The notes: generated by a model not told the origin, from the letters alone. A DNA stretch of 41,322 nt from Lachnospiraceae bacterium (GCA_030523345.1 JAUNIR010000014.1:336-41657); one strand, 5' to 3'. Numbered from the stretch's first letter, positions 8,196 through 16,941 are shown. Numbers and translations: made by a program.

Positions 8196-9845
8196 TTACT
8201 CTTCATCATCTGATGAATCATTAAGAATTAATCCTATTACTCTATCCTGTCCCTTTGAGAAGTCTTTTGAAAGCTGAAGTCGTCTCATTTCCTTTCTAAC
8301 TTCAGGTGTTTTCATAAGCCACTCTATTGTAGATATAATCGTATTATCATCCTGCTCAGAGCCAAGTCCCAAGTTGATAAATCCATTCTGAATTCCTGCA
8401 AATACATGCTCTGCTTCTCGCTCATTCTGAGCAAGAACTACAGCTGGAACACCCATGCTCGCAAGCTCGTAAACTGTTCTACCCTGAGATGTAACAGCTA
8501 AATCCGCTTTTGTCATAAAAGAACTTACTCGTTTTGCATCATTATGAATAAAAATTCCATTTTTCTCATCTGAAACAATTACATCTTTATGACTATATGC
8601 AAATCCTACTAGAAAATGGAACTCAACATCTGGGTATTCTTTGTGCAGTCTTTTGCATATAGAATACAATCTTCCTGTTAAATCCGAAGGGTCTGCTCCG
8701 CCGAATATTACTACAATATTTTTAACTTCTTCTGAAAAACTTTTTGGCTCCTCTTCAAGAAACTCATCTCTGATGCAAAAATACTTTGATCCGTAATATT
8801 CATTGTGAAGTCTATCGCCTTTTTCATAGAGGGCATTGATTACTGCATCTGCATACTTTGCACCCTGTCCAACATCCTCAAAATTGACTACTCTTCCCGC
8901 ATGTCTTGTACATATATTCATATACTCAGGAGTAGTATTCAAAATATCATTTACAATTATGTCTGGTTTTTCTCTTAATAGAATGCCTTCGAAATCTCTC
9001 TCGTTGTCTATAATCTCGTAGTTAAAATTAGCCTCTTTTAACTTGGCAATTCCGATATCTGACTCTGAATCGAGCACAAACAGAATATCATGTCCAGTAA
9101 GCTTATATGCTAAAGTTAGACACCTATACACATGTCCCATTCCAAGCTTCATCTTGCCTACAGTTCTAAATATTATCTTCTTTCTCTTAAGAATACTTTC
9201 ACATAGAACCCAATCTGAATATGTATCAATATCTATTGCTTCATCTTCCGATATTTCAAAAATATTGACATTCGCACCGATTCTACCTGCTTCTGAAACA
9301 CATTCTCTTTTTGTAATTAAGAATCCACCTGTTTCTAGATAATTTGCCGGAAGTTCCTGAGAATTAAGTCTTTTCTCATAATTTTTAACAACTTTTCCAT
9401 CTTTTACACCCCATGAAAGATGAGGCTTATTCATAGCTGAAATAATTGTGTCATACTCTGATTTTTCAAAGTACTCAATAGCTGCCTTTACCGTTTCAGC
9501 TTTAAGAGTTGGACTTGTCGCCTGCATTGTAATTACAGTGTCATATTTCTTATCTTTATTCTTTTCCATCTCCAGAACTGCATGATAAATAACAGGATCA
9601 AGTGTAACCTTGTCTGTTGCAAGTTCTGCTGGACGTCTAATAACATCAACTCCACGTTTCTCAACAATACTTAAAAGTTCCTCATCATCAGTAGATACAC
9701 ACACATCTACATCATGGAACTCTTTTAGTGACTTTGCATTTTCTATACTGTACACAATCAATGGCTTTCCGCACATGATTCTAACATTTTTTCTTGGTAT
9801 TCTCTTTGAACCACCCCTTGCAGGGATCACAATTAATGTTTTCAT
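8196..9845 (-). CDS. Fused CMP-nonulosonate synthetase (NeuA-like) and PseG-like UDP-sugar hydrolase
   Basis: This is a single 549-residue reading frame with two enzyme domains. Residues 1 to about 222 are a CMP-sialic/pseudaminic acid synthetase: the nucleotide-binding PARGGSKRIPRKN (8-20), the conserved QATSPT (109-113 region) and the metal-site-type DIDTYSDW (205-212). Residues about 223-549 have the PseG/GT28-like GT-B fold: GMGHVYRCLTLA (235-246; His238 aligns with the PseG base), VIFGGADPSD (379-388) and a C-terminal SQGRTVYELASMGVP. PseG removes UDP from a diacetamido-trideoxyhexose, giving the sugar that a NeuB-type enzyme condenses with PEP; the N-terminal domain would then activate the product with CTP. 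It thus covers the steps flanking the NeuB at 11443-12513. An AAGGA ribosome binding site precedes the ATG. Confidence 0.88.
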   Translation of the reverse strand: MKTLIVIPARGGSKRIPRKNVRIMCGKPLIVYSIENAKSLKEFHDVDVCVSTDDEELLSIVEKRGVDVIRRPAELATDKVTLDPVIYHAVLEMEKNKDKKYDTVITMQATSPTLKAETVKAAIEYFEKSEYDTIISAMNKPHLSWGVKDGKVVKNYEKRLNSQELPANYLETGGFLITKRECVSEAGRIGANVNIFEISEDEAIDIDTYSDWVLCESILKRKKIIFRTVGKMKLGMGHVYRCLTLAYKLTGHDILFVLDSESDIGIAKLKEANFNYEIIDNERDFEGILLREKPDIIVNDILNTTPEYMNICTRHAGRVVNFEDVGQGAKYADAVINALYEKGDRLHNEYYGSKYFCIRDEFLEEEPKSFSEEVKNIVVIFGGADPSDLTGRLYSICKRLHKEYPDVEFHFLVGFAYSHKDVIVSDEKNGIFIHNDAKRVSSFMTKADLAVTSQGRTVYELASMGVPAVVLAQNEREAEHVFAGIQNGFINLGLGSEQDDNTIISTIEWLMKTPEVRKEMRRLQLSKDFSKGQDRVIGLILNDSSDDEE

Positions 9846-9868
9846 TTTTTTAATCCTTATATATTTTT

Positions 9869-9910
9869 AACCGAGAAGCAAACACACTCACTGTAGCGAA
9901 GCCTCCCGTT
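9869..9910 (-). promoter_or_regulatory. Imperfect RNA hairpin just upstream of neuA-like gene
   Basis: On the transcribed strand, AACGGGAGGC (9910-9901) can pair with GCTTCTCGGTT (9879-9869) in a stem of about ten pairs with one bulged base and two G-U pairs, closing a 21-base loop. It lies between the terminator-like hairpin at 9935-9977 and the ribosome binding site of the neuA-like gene and has no T-tract after it, so it is not itself a terminator. It could be a leader structure affecting read-through, stability or translation. The pairing is seen in the sequence; the function is inferred. Confidence 0.4.
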
Positions 9911-9934
9911 TTGTTCTGTAACCCAGAGATTTAT

Positions 9935-9977
9935 AAAATCAAAACAAACCGCAGTCGCAATATTATTGCTACTGAGG
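9935..9977 (-). terminator. Terminator-like hairpin at end of flippase gene, inside the polysaccharide operon
   Basis: The inverted repeat 9949-9977 has the core GCAATA-A-TATTGC, extended outward by CAGT/ACTG and CC/GG with single mismatches. On the transcribed strand it is followed by an interrupted T-rich run (TTTGTTTTGATTTT). The stem overlaps the last codons and stop of the flippase gene. The T-tract is imperfect, so partial termination is more likely than a full stop, which fits its position inside an otherwise compact operon. Confidence 0.55.
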
Positions 9978-11405
9978 TTTTTTAATATATTTATTTTTGA
10001 TATAGCCATACAGAGTAATTATATCATCTCTACAAACAAACGCAAAGATTACAATTAAGGCCACAATATATCTGCAAATCGACGTACTCAGTCCATCACC
10101 ATAGAAGAACATAATAGACAAACCTGCTACAGTACTAAGTATCAGTCCAATAAACATAAATGAATCCTTATAGACCTTCTCTTTTAATACAAAGCGTGTC
10201 GCTACATAATGGAAAACCATAAGAAAAACATAACTTAAAAAGGTCGTATATGCTGCAGATATATATCCAAATCTTGGAATTGCAATATAATTCAATCCAT
10301 AATTTACTATAGCTGCGCAAATAGAACTTGCCGCAATAAGTGGAGTTTTCTTTCTAAACAGTTCTAGGTTTACATAATTCGTATAAAAGTACTGAGCTAG
10401 AGTACCTAAAGCAACTGGTGGAATCACCCATTTTGCAATCCAATAATCGCGACCATTAGGCGCCAGTATCATAAGTGCCTCCGGTGCAACAGTAATAAAT
10501 CCCAGCGTTAAAAAAATGCCAAGAAGAACCAGTTTTTTCTGGATATTTTTTATTCCATCCTTGTTTCCAGCATGTAACTGATCATTGAACCATGGAAGCC
10601 ACGCCTGACCTATAGCATTTGTAAATACCGCTAATAGTGTCGCAAACCCATAACCATATGTATATAGACCTGTATCTGATGGTCCACATATTGCCTTAAT
10701 CATAATTCTGTCTATCTGAGCTAAAATTACAAGAGCAAAAGCATGTGGTATCATCGGTATTCCGAATTTTAATGCATAAATCCAATATTCCTTATTAAAG
10801 AATGTTTTACCTCTTTTCAGTATTCTAATATAGCAGAATAGCCCCATAAGGAATGTTGGAAGAATAGTTCCTAATATTTTGCCCACATATCTTTTATCAT
10901 TAAATACAAGCATGAGCAGTATGGAAAAGACCACCGTCGCTATACATGTAGTAGCCGAAATAAGTATATTTTCTTTATACTTGTATTCATAACGGCACTT
11001 CTGTAAAGTATATTCCACTGATGGATAAATGCATAAATAGACGAATAATACTATTACAAGCGGAACCTCATATTCAATCCATGCCGATACATAATTTCTA
11101 AATATAGTAACTAAAATAAGCACCACAAAAGCAAATGAACTTGATAAAGCCTGAAGTGATGACATATATTCATCAAACTTTTCTTTAAAGTCAATCTTTG
11201 CTCTTCCGATGCTGTATACGACACATAAGCACGTCAAAATATTAAATACCTCTATCCAGGAGTTAAACGTATTTGCAAGTCCATAATCTCCTGTAGAAAG
11301 CATGCTTGTATATATCGGGCTTGTAATAATAGCAACTGCCCTAATGGCAATCGAAGAAACAGTATACCAAACACCCGATTTAAGTACTTTATTTTTGTCT
11401 TCCAT
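9969..11405 (-). CDS. Wzx-like polysaccharide flippase (second copy type)
   Basis: This is a 478-residue hydrophobic protein with about 14 predicted membrane segments. Family-typical features include the N-terminal LKSGVWYTVSSIAIRAVAII, followed by SPIYTSMLSTGDYGLANTF. It belongs to the MOP-superfamily polysaccharide exporters, which flip undecaprenyl-linked oligosaccharides. Its sequence is clearly different from the flippase at 1917-3380, so it is not a recent duplicate. It sits 37 bases after the NeuB-type gene with no terminator between them, so the two are co-transcribed. The last codons are part of a terminator-like hairpin. The ATG at 11405 has only a weak ribosome binding site. It may export a second, nonulosonate-containing unit, but that is inference. 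Confidence 0.87.
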   Translation of the reverse strand: MEDKNKVLKSGVWYTVSSIAIRAVAIITSPIYTSMLSTGDYGLANTFNSWIEVFNILTCLCVVYSIGRAKIDFKEKFDEYMSSLQALSSSFAFVVLILVTIFRNYVSAWIEYEVPLVIVLFVYLCIYPSVEYTLQKCRYEYKYKENILISATTCIATVVFSILLMLVFNDKRYVGKILGTILPTFLMGLFCYIRILKRGKTFFNKEYWIYALKFGIPMIPHAFALVILAQIDRIMIKAICGPSDTGLYTYGYGFATLLAVFTNAIGQAWLPWFNDQLHAGNKDGIKNIQKKLVLLGIFLTLGFITVAPEALMILAPNGRDYWIAKWVIPPVALGTLAQYFYTNYVNLELFRKKTPLIAASSICAAIVNYGLNYIAIPRFGYISAAYTTFLSYVFLMVFHYVATRFVLKEKVYKDSFMFIGLILSTVAGLSIMFFYGDGLSTSICRYIVALIVIFAFVCRDDIITLYGYIKNKYIKKPQ

Positions 11406-11442
11406 ATCTAATAAATCTTACTGTATATTTACAGGATATAAA

Positions 11443-12513
11443 TTACTCTGTAATCATATCCTCTGTAAGAATAGTATCCTCTAAAATATTAGTCGCAGCC
11501 TTTTTCCCAACAATTTCACTAATTCTGTATGGAGAGATTCCAGTTCCAGGGCGCTTAAATGTTAACATATCTTCAGTAATAACAGTACCTTCGCTTATAT
11601 CTACATTCGCCACTATAGAACGTCTGGCGTTAAGCCTTGCTGTCTTTTCTGTGTCGAGGCACTTGAGTGTCTCCTCTCCCCTTATCATATCAATGACTTC
11701 TATGTCTCTTAAAATTCTTCTGGCATCATCTGGATCCATTGCATGATAATGGTCATTGCCTTTAAGAGTTTTATCAAGAGTAAAATGCTTTTCAATGCAA
11801 ATAGCGCCAAGATTATACGCTGTCTTAATAATATCATTTGACTCTGTAGGCTTCGTATGATCAGAATATCCGATTATAAGCTCAGGAAACTGTTCCTTAA
11901 GTGCCTTGATCTTTAGAAGATTTGCATGTTCCAAAGGCGTAGGATACTCAAGAACGCAGTGAAGCAAGGTAAGCTGCTTATCATTTTGAGCAGATATAGT
12001 ATCCACAGCACGTTCTATTTCCTCAAGTTCCGATGCCCCGATAGATAAAAGAATTGGCTTATTTTTCTTTGCCTGATATTCAATAAAAGGTAGGTTCGAC
12101 AAATCTGATGAAGAAATCTTATATACTTCCATAAGCTCATCAAGATAGTCTGCAGACTCAAAATCAAATGCTGTAGATAAAAACTCTATTCCTATTTCAT
12201 CCGAATATTCCTTGAGTTCTTTGTACTCTTCATATCCAAAACTATCAAATTTCTGAAAAAGTTCATACTGACTTGTTGTAGATTCCTCTGACAAATCCCA
12301 ATATGATGGAGATGCCTTTGCGGCAAGAGTTCCTGCCTTATATGTCTGGAACTTTACAGCATGAATTCCTGCACCTTTTGCCTCTTTTATCATAAGCTTT
12401 GCAGCTTCCATAGGTGTTATATTTTCCTTAACAGCAATGTCATAATAATTAACACCTATTTCCGCTATAAGTGTAAATTTACCCTCTGATAACCTGTCTA
12501 TTATTGTACTCAC
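11443..12513 (-). CDS. neuB: NeuB-family nonulosonic acid synthase (sialic/legionaminic/pseudaminic-type)
   Basis: This is a 356-residue enzyme that condenses an N-acetylated sugar with phosphoenolpyruvate to make a nine-carbon keto acid. The TIM-barrel part carries LIAEIGVNY (15-23), AVKFQTYKA, STAFDFES, KISSSDLSN, LLHCVLEYPT, IGYSDHT and the metal-site segment IEKHFT...GNDHYHAMDPDD. The C-terminal 60 residues form the antifreeze-like SAF domain (ARRSIVANVDISEGTVITEDML) that caps the active site. The start is GTG at 12513 with AAAGGA seven bases upstream; a nearby ATG is out of frame and meets a stop at once. It is the first gene of the polysaccharide operon. The sugar product (sialic, legionaminic or pseudaminic acid) cannot be assigned firmly; the PseG-like partner domain favours a diacetamido acid. 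Confidence 0.9.
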   Translation of the reverse strand: MSTIIDRLSEGKFTLIAEIGVNYYDIAVKENITPMEAAKLMIKEAKGAGIHAVKFQTYKAGTLAAKASPSYWDLSEESTTSQYELFQKFDSFGYEEYKELKEYSDEIGIEFLSTAFDFESADYLDELMEVYKISSSDLSNLPFIEYQAKKNKPILLSIGASELEEIERAVDTISAQNDKQLTLLHCVLEYPTPLEHANLLKIKALKEQFPELIIGYSDHTKPTESNDIIKTAYNLGAICIEKHFTLDKTLKGNDHYHAMDPDDARRILRDIEVIDMIRGEETLKCLDTEKTARLNARRSIVANVDISEGTVITEDMLTFKRPGTGISPYRISEIVGKKAATNILEDTILTEDMITE

Positions 12514-12534
12514 AACATTTCCTTTCTTATATCA

Positions 12535-12540
12535 ATTATA
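12535..12540 (-). promoter_or_regulatory. Probable -10 box for the polysaccharide operon
   Basis: A perfect TATAAT on the minus strand (12540-12535) lies 21 bases before the GTG of neuB, directly after the terminator of the cell-wall hydrolase gene. No good -35 hexamer is seen at 16-18 bases spacing (that position falls in the terminator's T-tract and stem), so this promoter is weak or needs an activator. It is the only promoter-like site seen at the head of the operon. Confidence 0.4.
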
Positions 12541-12556
12541 CTTAATAATTCTTTTT

Positions 12557-12587
12557 AAAAAGCGCCCTGAGCTGTTCCCAGGACGCC
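12557..12587 (-). terminator. Rho-independent terminator of NlpC/P60 gene
   Basis: The inverted repeat at 12562-12587 forms a stem of about ten pairs (GCGTCCTGGG with CTCAGGGCGC, with G-U pairs) around a short AACAG loop and is followed on the minus strand by TTTTT. It separates the cell-wall hydrolase gene from the neuB operon. Confidence 0.85.
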
Positions 12588-12607
12588 TTAATATACTTAA
12601 CTTATCA

Positions 12608-14107
12608 TTAGAAGATACGTCTGATAGCAAGGATCGGACGATATGTAGCTGATGATACCTTAATACCTGTTGACTTAGTAGAAGCATGAACGATCTGTCC
12701 GCCACCAATGTAGATAGCAACATGACCAGAGTAACAAAGGATATCACCTGGCTGAGCTTCTGCAAGAGATCCAACACCATAACCAACACTTCTCTGAGCA
12801 CCAGATGAGTGTGGAAGTGATACGCCGAAGTTCCTATATACTCCCATTGTAAATCCTGAACAGTCGGTACCGTTTGTAAGTGAAGTACCACCATATACGT
12901 AAGGATTTCCAACGAACTGCAATCCATAGTTAGCAACAGCTGATCCCATTCCAGATCCGCCAACAGAATACGTTGCGCCTCCACCTGAAGATTTAGAAGA
13001 TGTACTATTCTTCTTAGAAGCTTTCTGAGCTGCCGCGTTAGCTTTATCTCTTTCGGCTTTCTCTTTTCTTATACGAGCTTCTTCTTCAGCCTTAGATTCT
13101 GCCTTAGGGAAGTCAGTATGAAGAGATACAAATTCCTTTGATACCCATCCATCACCTTCTTCGATAGAAACCTTAACCCACTCGTCAGTTTCTTCAACTA
13201 CAGTAAGTTCATCGCCATCAGGCACAAGACCCAATATAGCAGAATCCGCATTTGCATCCTGTCTGATTCGAAGTGTTTCAGTGTGGACAGTCGCTGTTCT
13301 CACACCAACTTCTTCAGCAAGCTTTACTGCTGCCTGTCCTGTAACAACATATTCACCTTTAACATAACCAACAACGTTTCCAGATGAAATCTTGTACCAG
13401 TCGCCTTCTTTTCCAAGCCATTCACCTGCCGAATGATTGTAAAGCTTACCCACAACTTCTCCGTTTTCGTCTGGAGTTTCACGCACATTAACGTATCCGT
13501 CAACCTGTGCAATAACTGTCGATGTAAGGTCTTCTTCGCCTTCTCCAACATCCGCAGACTCAGGCTTAACCTCTATCTCAGGTGTTGCAGCCTCAGCCGA
13601 AACAGTAACTGTTGTCTTCTCTTCCTGAGGTGCTTCTGATATTTTCTGTTCTGATATTATTTTTGATGAATTAGTAGTTACTTTAACTGCTCCATCATCA
13701 TTTAGTTCTCTACTGTCTGTTACCTCAATAGTCGCAGCTTTGGCGCCAGATGCCATTTCTTCCTTCTCAGTATTTAAAGCCTTTGAAGCCGGTGTTTCCA
13801 CCTTCTCTATATTGTCTTGTGTATAGATTAATGGCTGTTCACTCTGGTCATTTCCCGCATCACTTGAAGACATAGCAATCTCCGATGATACAGATACTCT
13901 TGTATGAACCTTTGCTGAAGCCTCCTTAGCCTTAGCTCTGGCAATCGATGCCTGAATATCTCTAAGGTTAGAGCCAACTCCTGTTGTTGCTGCAATTCCT
14001 GCAGCTGGTAACACTAAAGCCGCTTTTACTGTCTTAGCAGGAACGGCTGTAATAGCTAATGCTAATATTATCGAACAGGCTGTAACTTTCGTTATAGTCT
14101 TTCTCAT
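12608..14107 (-). CDS. Secreted NlpC/P60 cell-wall endopeptidase with two SH3 domains
   Basis: This is a 499-residue exported peptidoglycan hydrolase. Residues 1 to about 29 are a signal peptide (KR-containing start, hydrophobic SIILALAITAV, AKTVKA cleavage region). A low-complexity Ser/Thr/Glu-rich linker follows, then two bacterial SH3 domains (about 197-256, with GYVNVRETPDENGEVVGKL, and about 270-330, with TLRIRQDANADSAILGLV). A Glu/Lys/Ala-rich segment (335-368) and the NlpC/P60 domain (about 385-499) complete it. The catalytic triad appears intact: Cys416 in TDCSGF, His462 in GHVAIYIG, His474 in IVHAS. Such enzymes cut gamma-D-Glu-diaminoacid stem-peptide bonds. A TAAGGAG ribosome binding site precedes the ATG. 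The gene has its own extended -10 promoter and its own terminator, so it forms a single-gene unit. Confidence 0.93.
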   Translation of the reverse strand: MRKTITKVTACSIILALAITAVPAKTVKAALVLPAAGIAATTGVGSNLRDIQASIARAKAKEASAKVHTRVSVSSEIAMSSSDAGNDQSEQPLIYTQDNIEKVETPASKALNTEKEEMASGAKAATIEVTDSRELNDDGAVKVTTNSSKIISEQKISEAPQEEKTTVTVSAEAATPEIEVKPESADVGEGEEDLTSTVIAQVDGYVNVRETPDENGEVVGKLYNHSAGEWLGKEGDWYKISSGNVVGYVKGEYVVTGQAAVKLAEEVGVRTATVHTETLRIRQDANADSAILGLVPDGDELTVVEETDEWVKVSIEEGDGWVSKEFVSLHTDFPKAESKAEEEARIRKEKAERDKANAAAQKASKKNSTSSKSSGGGATYSVGGSGMGSAVANYGLQFVGNPYVYGGTSLTNGTDCSGFTMGVYRNFGVSLPHSSGAQRSVGYGVGSLAEAQPGDILCYSGHVAIYIGGGQIVHASTKSTGIKVSSATYRPILAIRRIF

Positions 14108-14164
14108 GTAATGCTCCTTAATTTCTTACAGAAAAAATACACACATTTACGCATATACGTCTAA

Positions 14165-14193
14165 ATTCTACCACAAAAGCGCTGTTTAATCAA
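14165..14193 (-). promoter_or_regulatory. Promoter of NlpC/P60 gene
   Basis: On the minus strand, TTGATT (14193-14188) and TAGAAT (14170-14165) are spaced by exactly 17 bases, with a TG one base before the -10 (extended -10). Transcription would start near 14158, about 50 bases before the ATG. Confidence 0.75.
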
Positions 14194-14234
14194 ATTTGCC
14201 CCTATAAGTGAAGCTTTCACATTCTTATTCAGGC

Positions 14235-16067
14235 CTACTCTTTTCTGAATCCAGCTCTCTTTCGTAAAGTAGGATCAAGTATCTTTTTACGTATTCTAAG
14301 TGTCTCAGGAGTAATCTCTAAAAGTTCATCCGCATCAATAAAATCAAGCGCCTGTTCTAGAGATAAAATCTTTGGTGGTGTCAGGCGAAGAGCCTCATCG
14401 GATCCAGAAGCTCTTGTATTTGTAAGCTGTTTTTTCTTACATACATTGATTTCTACATCTTCCGGCTTACCATTCTGACCAATAACCATTCCAGAATAAA
14501 CCTTTTCACCAGGACCAATAAACAGTGTTCCTCTCTCTTGGGCGTTGAATAATCCATAGGTGATAGATTCACCTGATTCAAATGCAATAAGACTTCCCTG
14601 TTTTCTATACTGAATATCACCTTTATAAAGAGCGTATTCATCAAATACTGTATTAATTATTCCATTACCTTTTGTGTCGGTCATGAACTCACCTCTATAT
14701 CCGATAAGTCCTCTTGAAGGTATTGAAAACTCTATTCTCGTATATCCTCCCGTAATAGGAGTCATATTTTGGAGTTCGCCTTTTCTTTGTCCTAATTTTT
14801 CAATTACAACACCTGTGAATTCCTCTGGAACGTCTATATAAGCAATTTCCATAGGCTCAGTCTTTCTACCCTTTGAATCTTCCTTGTAAATAACTTCTGC
14901 CTTTGATACAGCAAATTCATAGCCTTCACGACGCATATTCTCTATTAAAACCGAAAGATGTAACTCTCCTCGTCCTGAAACTTTAAAACAATCTGTATTA
15001 TCTGTTTCCTCGACCTTAAGTGAAACATCTGTATTAAGTTCTTTAAACAGTCTATCTCTTAAATGACGGCTAGTTACAAACTTTCCCTCCTGTCCAGCCA
15101 AAGGAGAGTCATTTACTAAAAATTGCATTGCAATGGTAGGCTCTGATATTTTCTGAAAAGGAATAGGTTCTGGATTTTCTGGAGAACAAAGTGTATCTCC
15201 TATATGAATATCCGAAATACCAGAAATTGCAACAATTGCACCTACCGATGCCTCTCTTACATTAACCTTATTAAGACCATCATATTCATAAAGAGCCGAT
15301 ACTTTAACTTTTTTCTGTATTTCAGGATCATGAGCATTAACAATTACTACTTCCTGATTTACAGATATTACACCGTTATCGACCTTTCCAACTCCAATTC
15401 TTCCTACATATTCGTTATAGTCTATTGTACTAATCAAAACCTGCGTTCCCGCTTCCGGATCGCCCTGTGGCGCTGGGATGTAATCAATAATTGCCTCAAA
15501 AAGAGGAATCATATTCTGTTCTAGGTTATTATAGTCAATTCCGCTTATTCCCTGCTTTGCTGAAGCAAATATAAAAGGACAGTCAAGCTGCTCATCAGAT
15601 GCGTCAAGATCCATGAATAGTTCAAGAACTTCATCAACAACTTCGTCACACCTTGCTTCTGGTCTGTCAACCTTATTAACACAGACTATAACTGGAAGCT
15701 TAAGAGCTAATGCTTTCTTAAGAACGAATTTTGTCTGTGGCATAACACCTTCAAATGCATCTACTACAAGTACTGCTCCGTTAACCATCTTAAGAACACG
15801 CTCAACTTCTCCACCAAAATCTGCGTGACCAGGAGTATCAATAATATTAATCTTTGTGTTCTTGTAAGAAACAGCAGTATTTTTTGAAAGTATGGTAATA
15901 CCACGTTCTCTTTCAATATCATTTGAGTCCATAACTCTCTCTGCTACTTCCTGATTGTCCCTAAAAACACCACTCTGTTTTAAAAGTTCATCTACGAGAG
16001 TCGTCTTACCATGATCAACATGGGCGATAATTGCAATGTTTCTAATATCATCTCTAGCCTGTAACAT
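14235..16067 (-). CDS. typA: Ribosome-associated GTPase TypA/BipA
   Basis: This 610-residue translational GTPase is full length for TypA/BipA, a ribosome-binding EF-G relative involved in stress adaptation and 50S assembly. The G domain motifs are all present: G1 AHVDHGKTT (residues 15-23), the switch region RERGITI, G3 DTPGHADFGGE and G4 NKVD. EF-G-like domains II, III and V follow, and the specific C-terminal domain ends in LRIRKKILDPTLRKR. A strong AGGAGG site lies close before the ATG. It starts 17 bases after lgt and is probably co-transcribed with it from the promoter at 16913-16941. No clear terminator is seen after it, only a short hairpin without a T-tract. Confidence 0.97.
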   Translation of the reverse strand: MLQARDDIRNIAIIAHVDHGKTTLVDELLKQSGVFRDNQEVAERVMDSNDIERERGITILSKNTAVSYKNTKINIIDTPGHADFGGEVERVLKMVNGAVLVVDAFEGVMPQTKFVLKKALALKLPVIVCVNKVDRPEARCDEVVDEVLELFMDLDASDEQLDCPFIFASAKQGISGIDYNNLEQNMIPLFEAIIDYIPAPQGDPEAGTQVLISTIDYNEYVGRIGVGKVDNGVISVNQEVVIVNAHDPEIQKKVKVSALYEYDGLNKVNVREASVGAIVAISGISDIHIGDTLCSPENPEPIPFQKISEPTIAMQFLVNDSPLAGQEGKFVTSRHLRDRLFKELNTDVSLKVEETDNTDCFKVSGRGELHLSVLIENMRREGYEFAVSKAEVIYKEDSKGRKTEPMEIAYIDVPEEFTGVVIEKLGQRKGELQNMTPITGGYTRIEFSIPSRGLIGYRGEFMTDTKGNGIINTVFDEYALYKGDIQYRKQGSLIAFESGESITYGLFNAQERGTLFIGPGEKVYSGMVIGQNGKPEDVEINVCKKKQLTNTRASGSDEALRLTPPKILSLEQALDFIDADELLEITPETLRIRKKILDPTLRKRAGFRKE

Positions 16068-16084
16068 ATATCCTCCTGAAACTT

Positions 16085-16867
16085 CTAAACGCCTGTATTC
16101 TCCGCGTTTTTACGTTTTGTTAAATCTCGTTTTAATATAATAATCAGTGCAATAACACCTGCTATTCCAGTAAAAATTGAAATAAACTGTGATGTCGAAA
16201 GAGTTCCCACCGATCCTCTTGCATCAGATCTAAAGCATTCAATTACAGATCTGCCGAACGCATATCCTGCCAAGTATACTGTAACTGGTACCCCTTTTAT
16301 ATATTTCTTACTATTAAGAATGATCATAAGCACTAAAAACATGATAAAGTCTCCAAGTGCTGAATATATCTGAGTAGGAACAAGCTTAATTCCTGCAGGT
16401 GCCATACATCCCTCAGGGAATATAACATATGGCCATGAATCTGTTTCCCTACCATAACAACATCCTGCAAGAAAGCATCCAATACGACCAAAGCCTTGAT
16501 TTATTGCAACTGCTGCAACAATCACATCTATATACGAAAGGAAATCAAGTTTCTTGATTTTACAATATACGTATATAGTAACCAGTCCCGAAAGTATTCC
16601 TCCGTATACAACAAAGCCTTCTGAACCTATTACACTCATAGGCGCCTGTATAAAACGTTTAAACTCAACTATTATGAATAGTACCTTTCCTCCAAGCCAA
16701 CCAAATATTAGTACAAACATGGCAAGATTATAAAAAAGGTCCTCGTTTAAGTTCTTTTTTTTGCACTGCCACATTCCATAAATAAGCGCAAATAAAAAAC
16801 CAAGCGCTATCATGAGTCCGTAACCATGTATTGTAAATTTACCTATTGAAAACAAATCAATTGCCAT
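16085..16867 (-). CDS. lgt: Prolipoprotein diacylglyceryl transferase
   Basis: This 260-residue integral membrane enzyme transfers a diacylglyceryl group from phosphatidylglycerol to the lipobox Cys of prolipoproteins, the first step of lipoprotein maturation. About seven membrane helices are visible. The conserved HGYGLMIALGF (14-24), GFVVYGGIL (84-92) and the Lgt signature GFGRIGCFLAGCCYGR (125-140) are all there, and a C-terminal GYAFGRSVIECFR segment matches the family's last conserved helix. The ribosome binding site is AAAAAGGA. Two putative lipoproteins in this window (33514-34605 and 39365-40441) would be among its substrates. It is first in the lgt-typA transcript. Confidence 0.95.
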   Translation of the reverse strand: MAIDLFSIGKFTIHGYGLMIALGFLFALIYGMWQCKKKNLNEDLFYNLAMFVLIFGWLGGKVLFIIVEFKRFIQAPMSVIGSEGFVVYGGILSGLVTIYVYCKIKKLDFLSYIDVIVAAVAINQGFGRIGCFLAGCCYGRETDSWPYVIFPEGCMAPAGIKLVPTQIYSALGDFIMFLVLMIILNSKKYIKGVPVTVYLAGYAFGRSVIECFRSDARGSVGTLSTSQFISIFTGIAGVIALIIILKRDLTKRKNAENTGV

Positions 16868-16912
16868 TTCTTTTTCCTTTTTTGTTATTAATCTACTCTA
16901 ACCCAATTTTAT

Positions 16913-16941
16913 ATTATATCTTTTCTGACATTCTATTTCAA
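16913..16941 (-). promoter_or_regulatory. Promoter of lgt-typA
   Basis: On the minus strand, TTGAAA (16941-16936) and a perfect TATAAT (16918-16913) are separated by 17 bases. Transcription would start near 16906, about 40 bases before the lgt ATG. Confidence 0.8.

Noticed and set aside
12532..12984. 150-codon open frame on the minus strand
   Set aside because: It is a shifted frame within the NlpC/P60 domain and its terminator, with no own start signal; the true frame shows catalytic residues.
14198..14215. Hairpin GTGAAAGCTTCAC after typA as a terminator
   Set aside because: Arms are only 5 bp and no T-tract follows on the transcribed strand.
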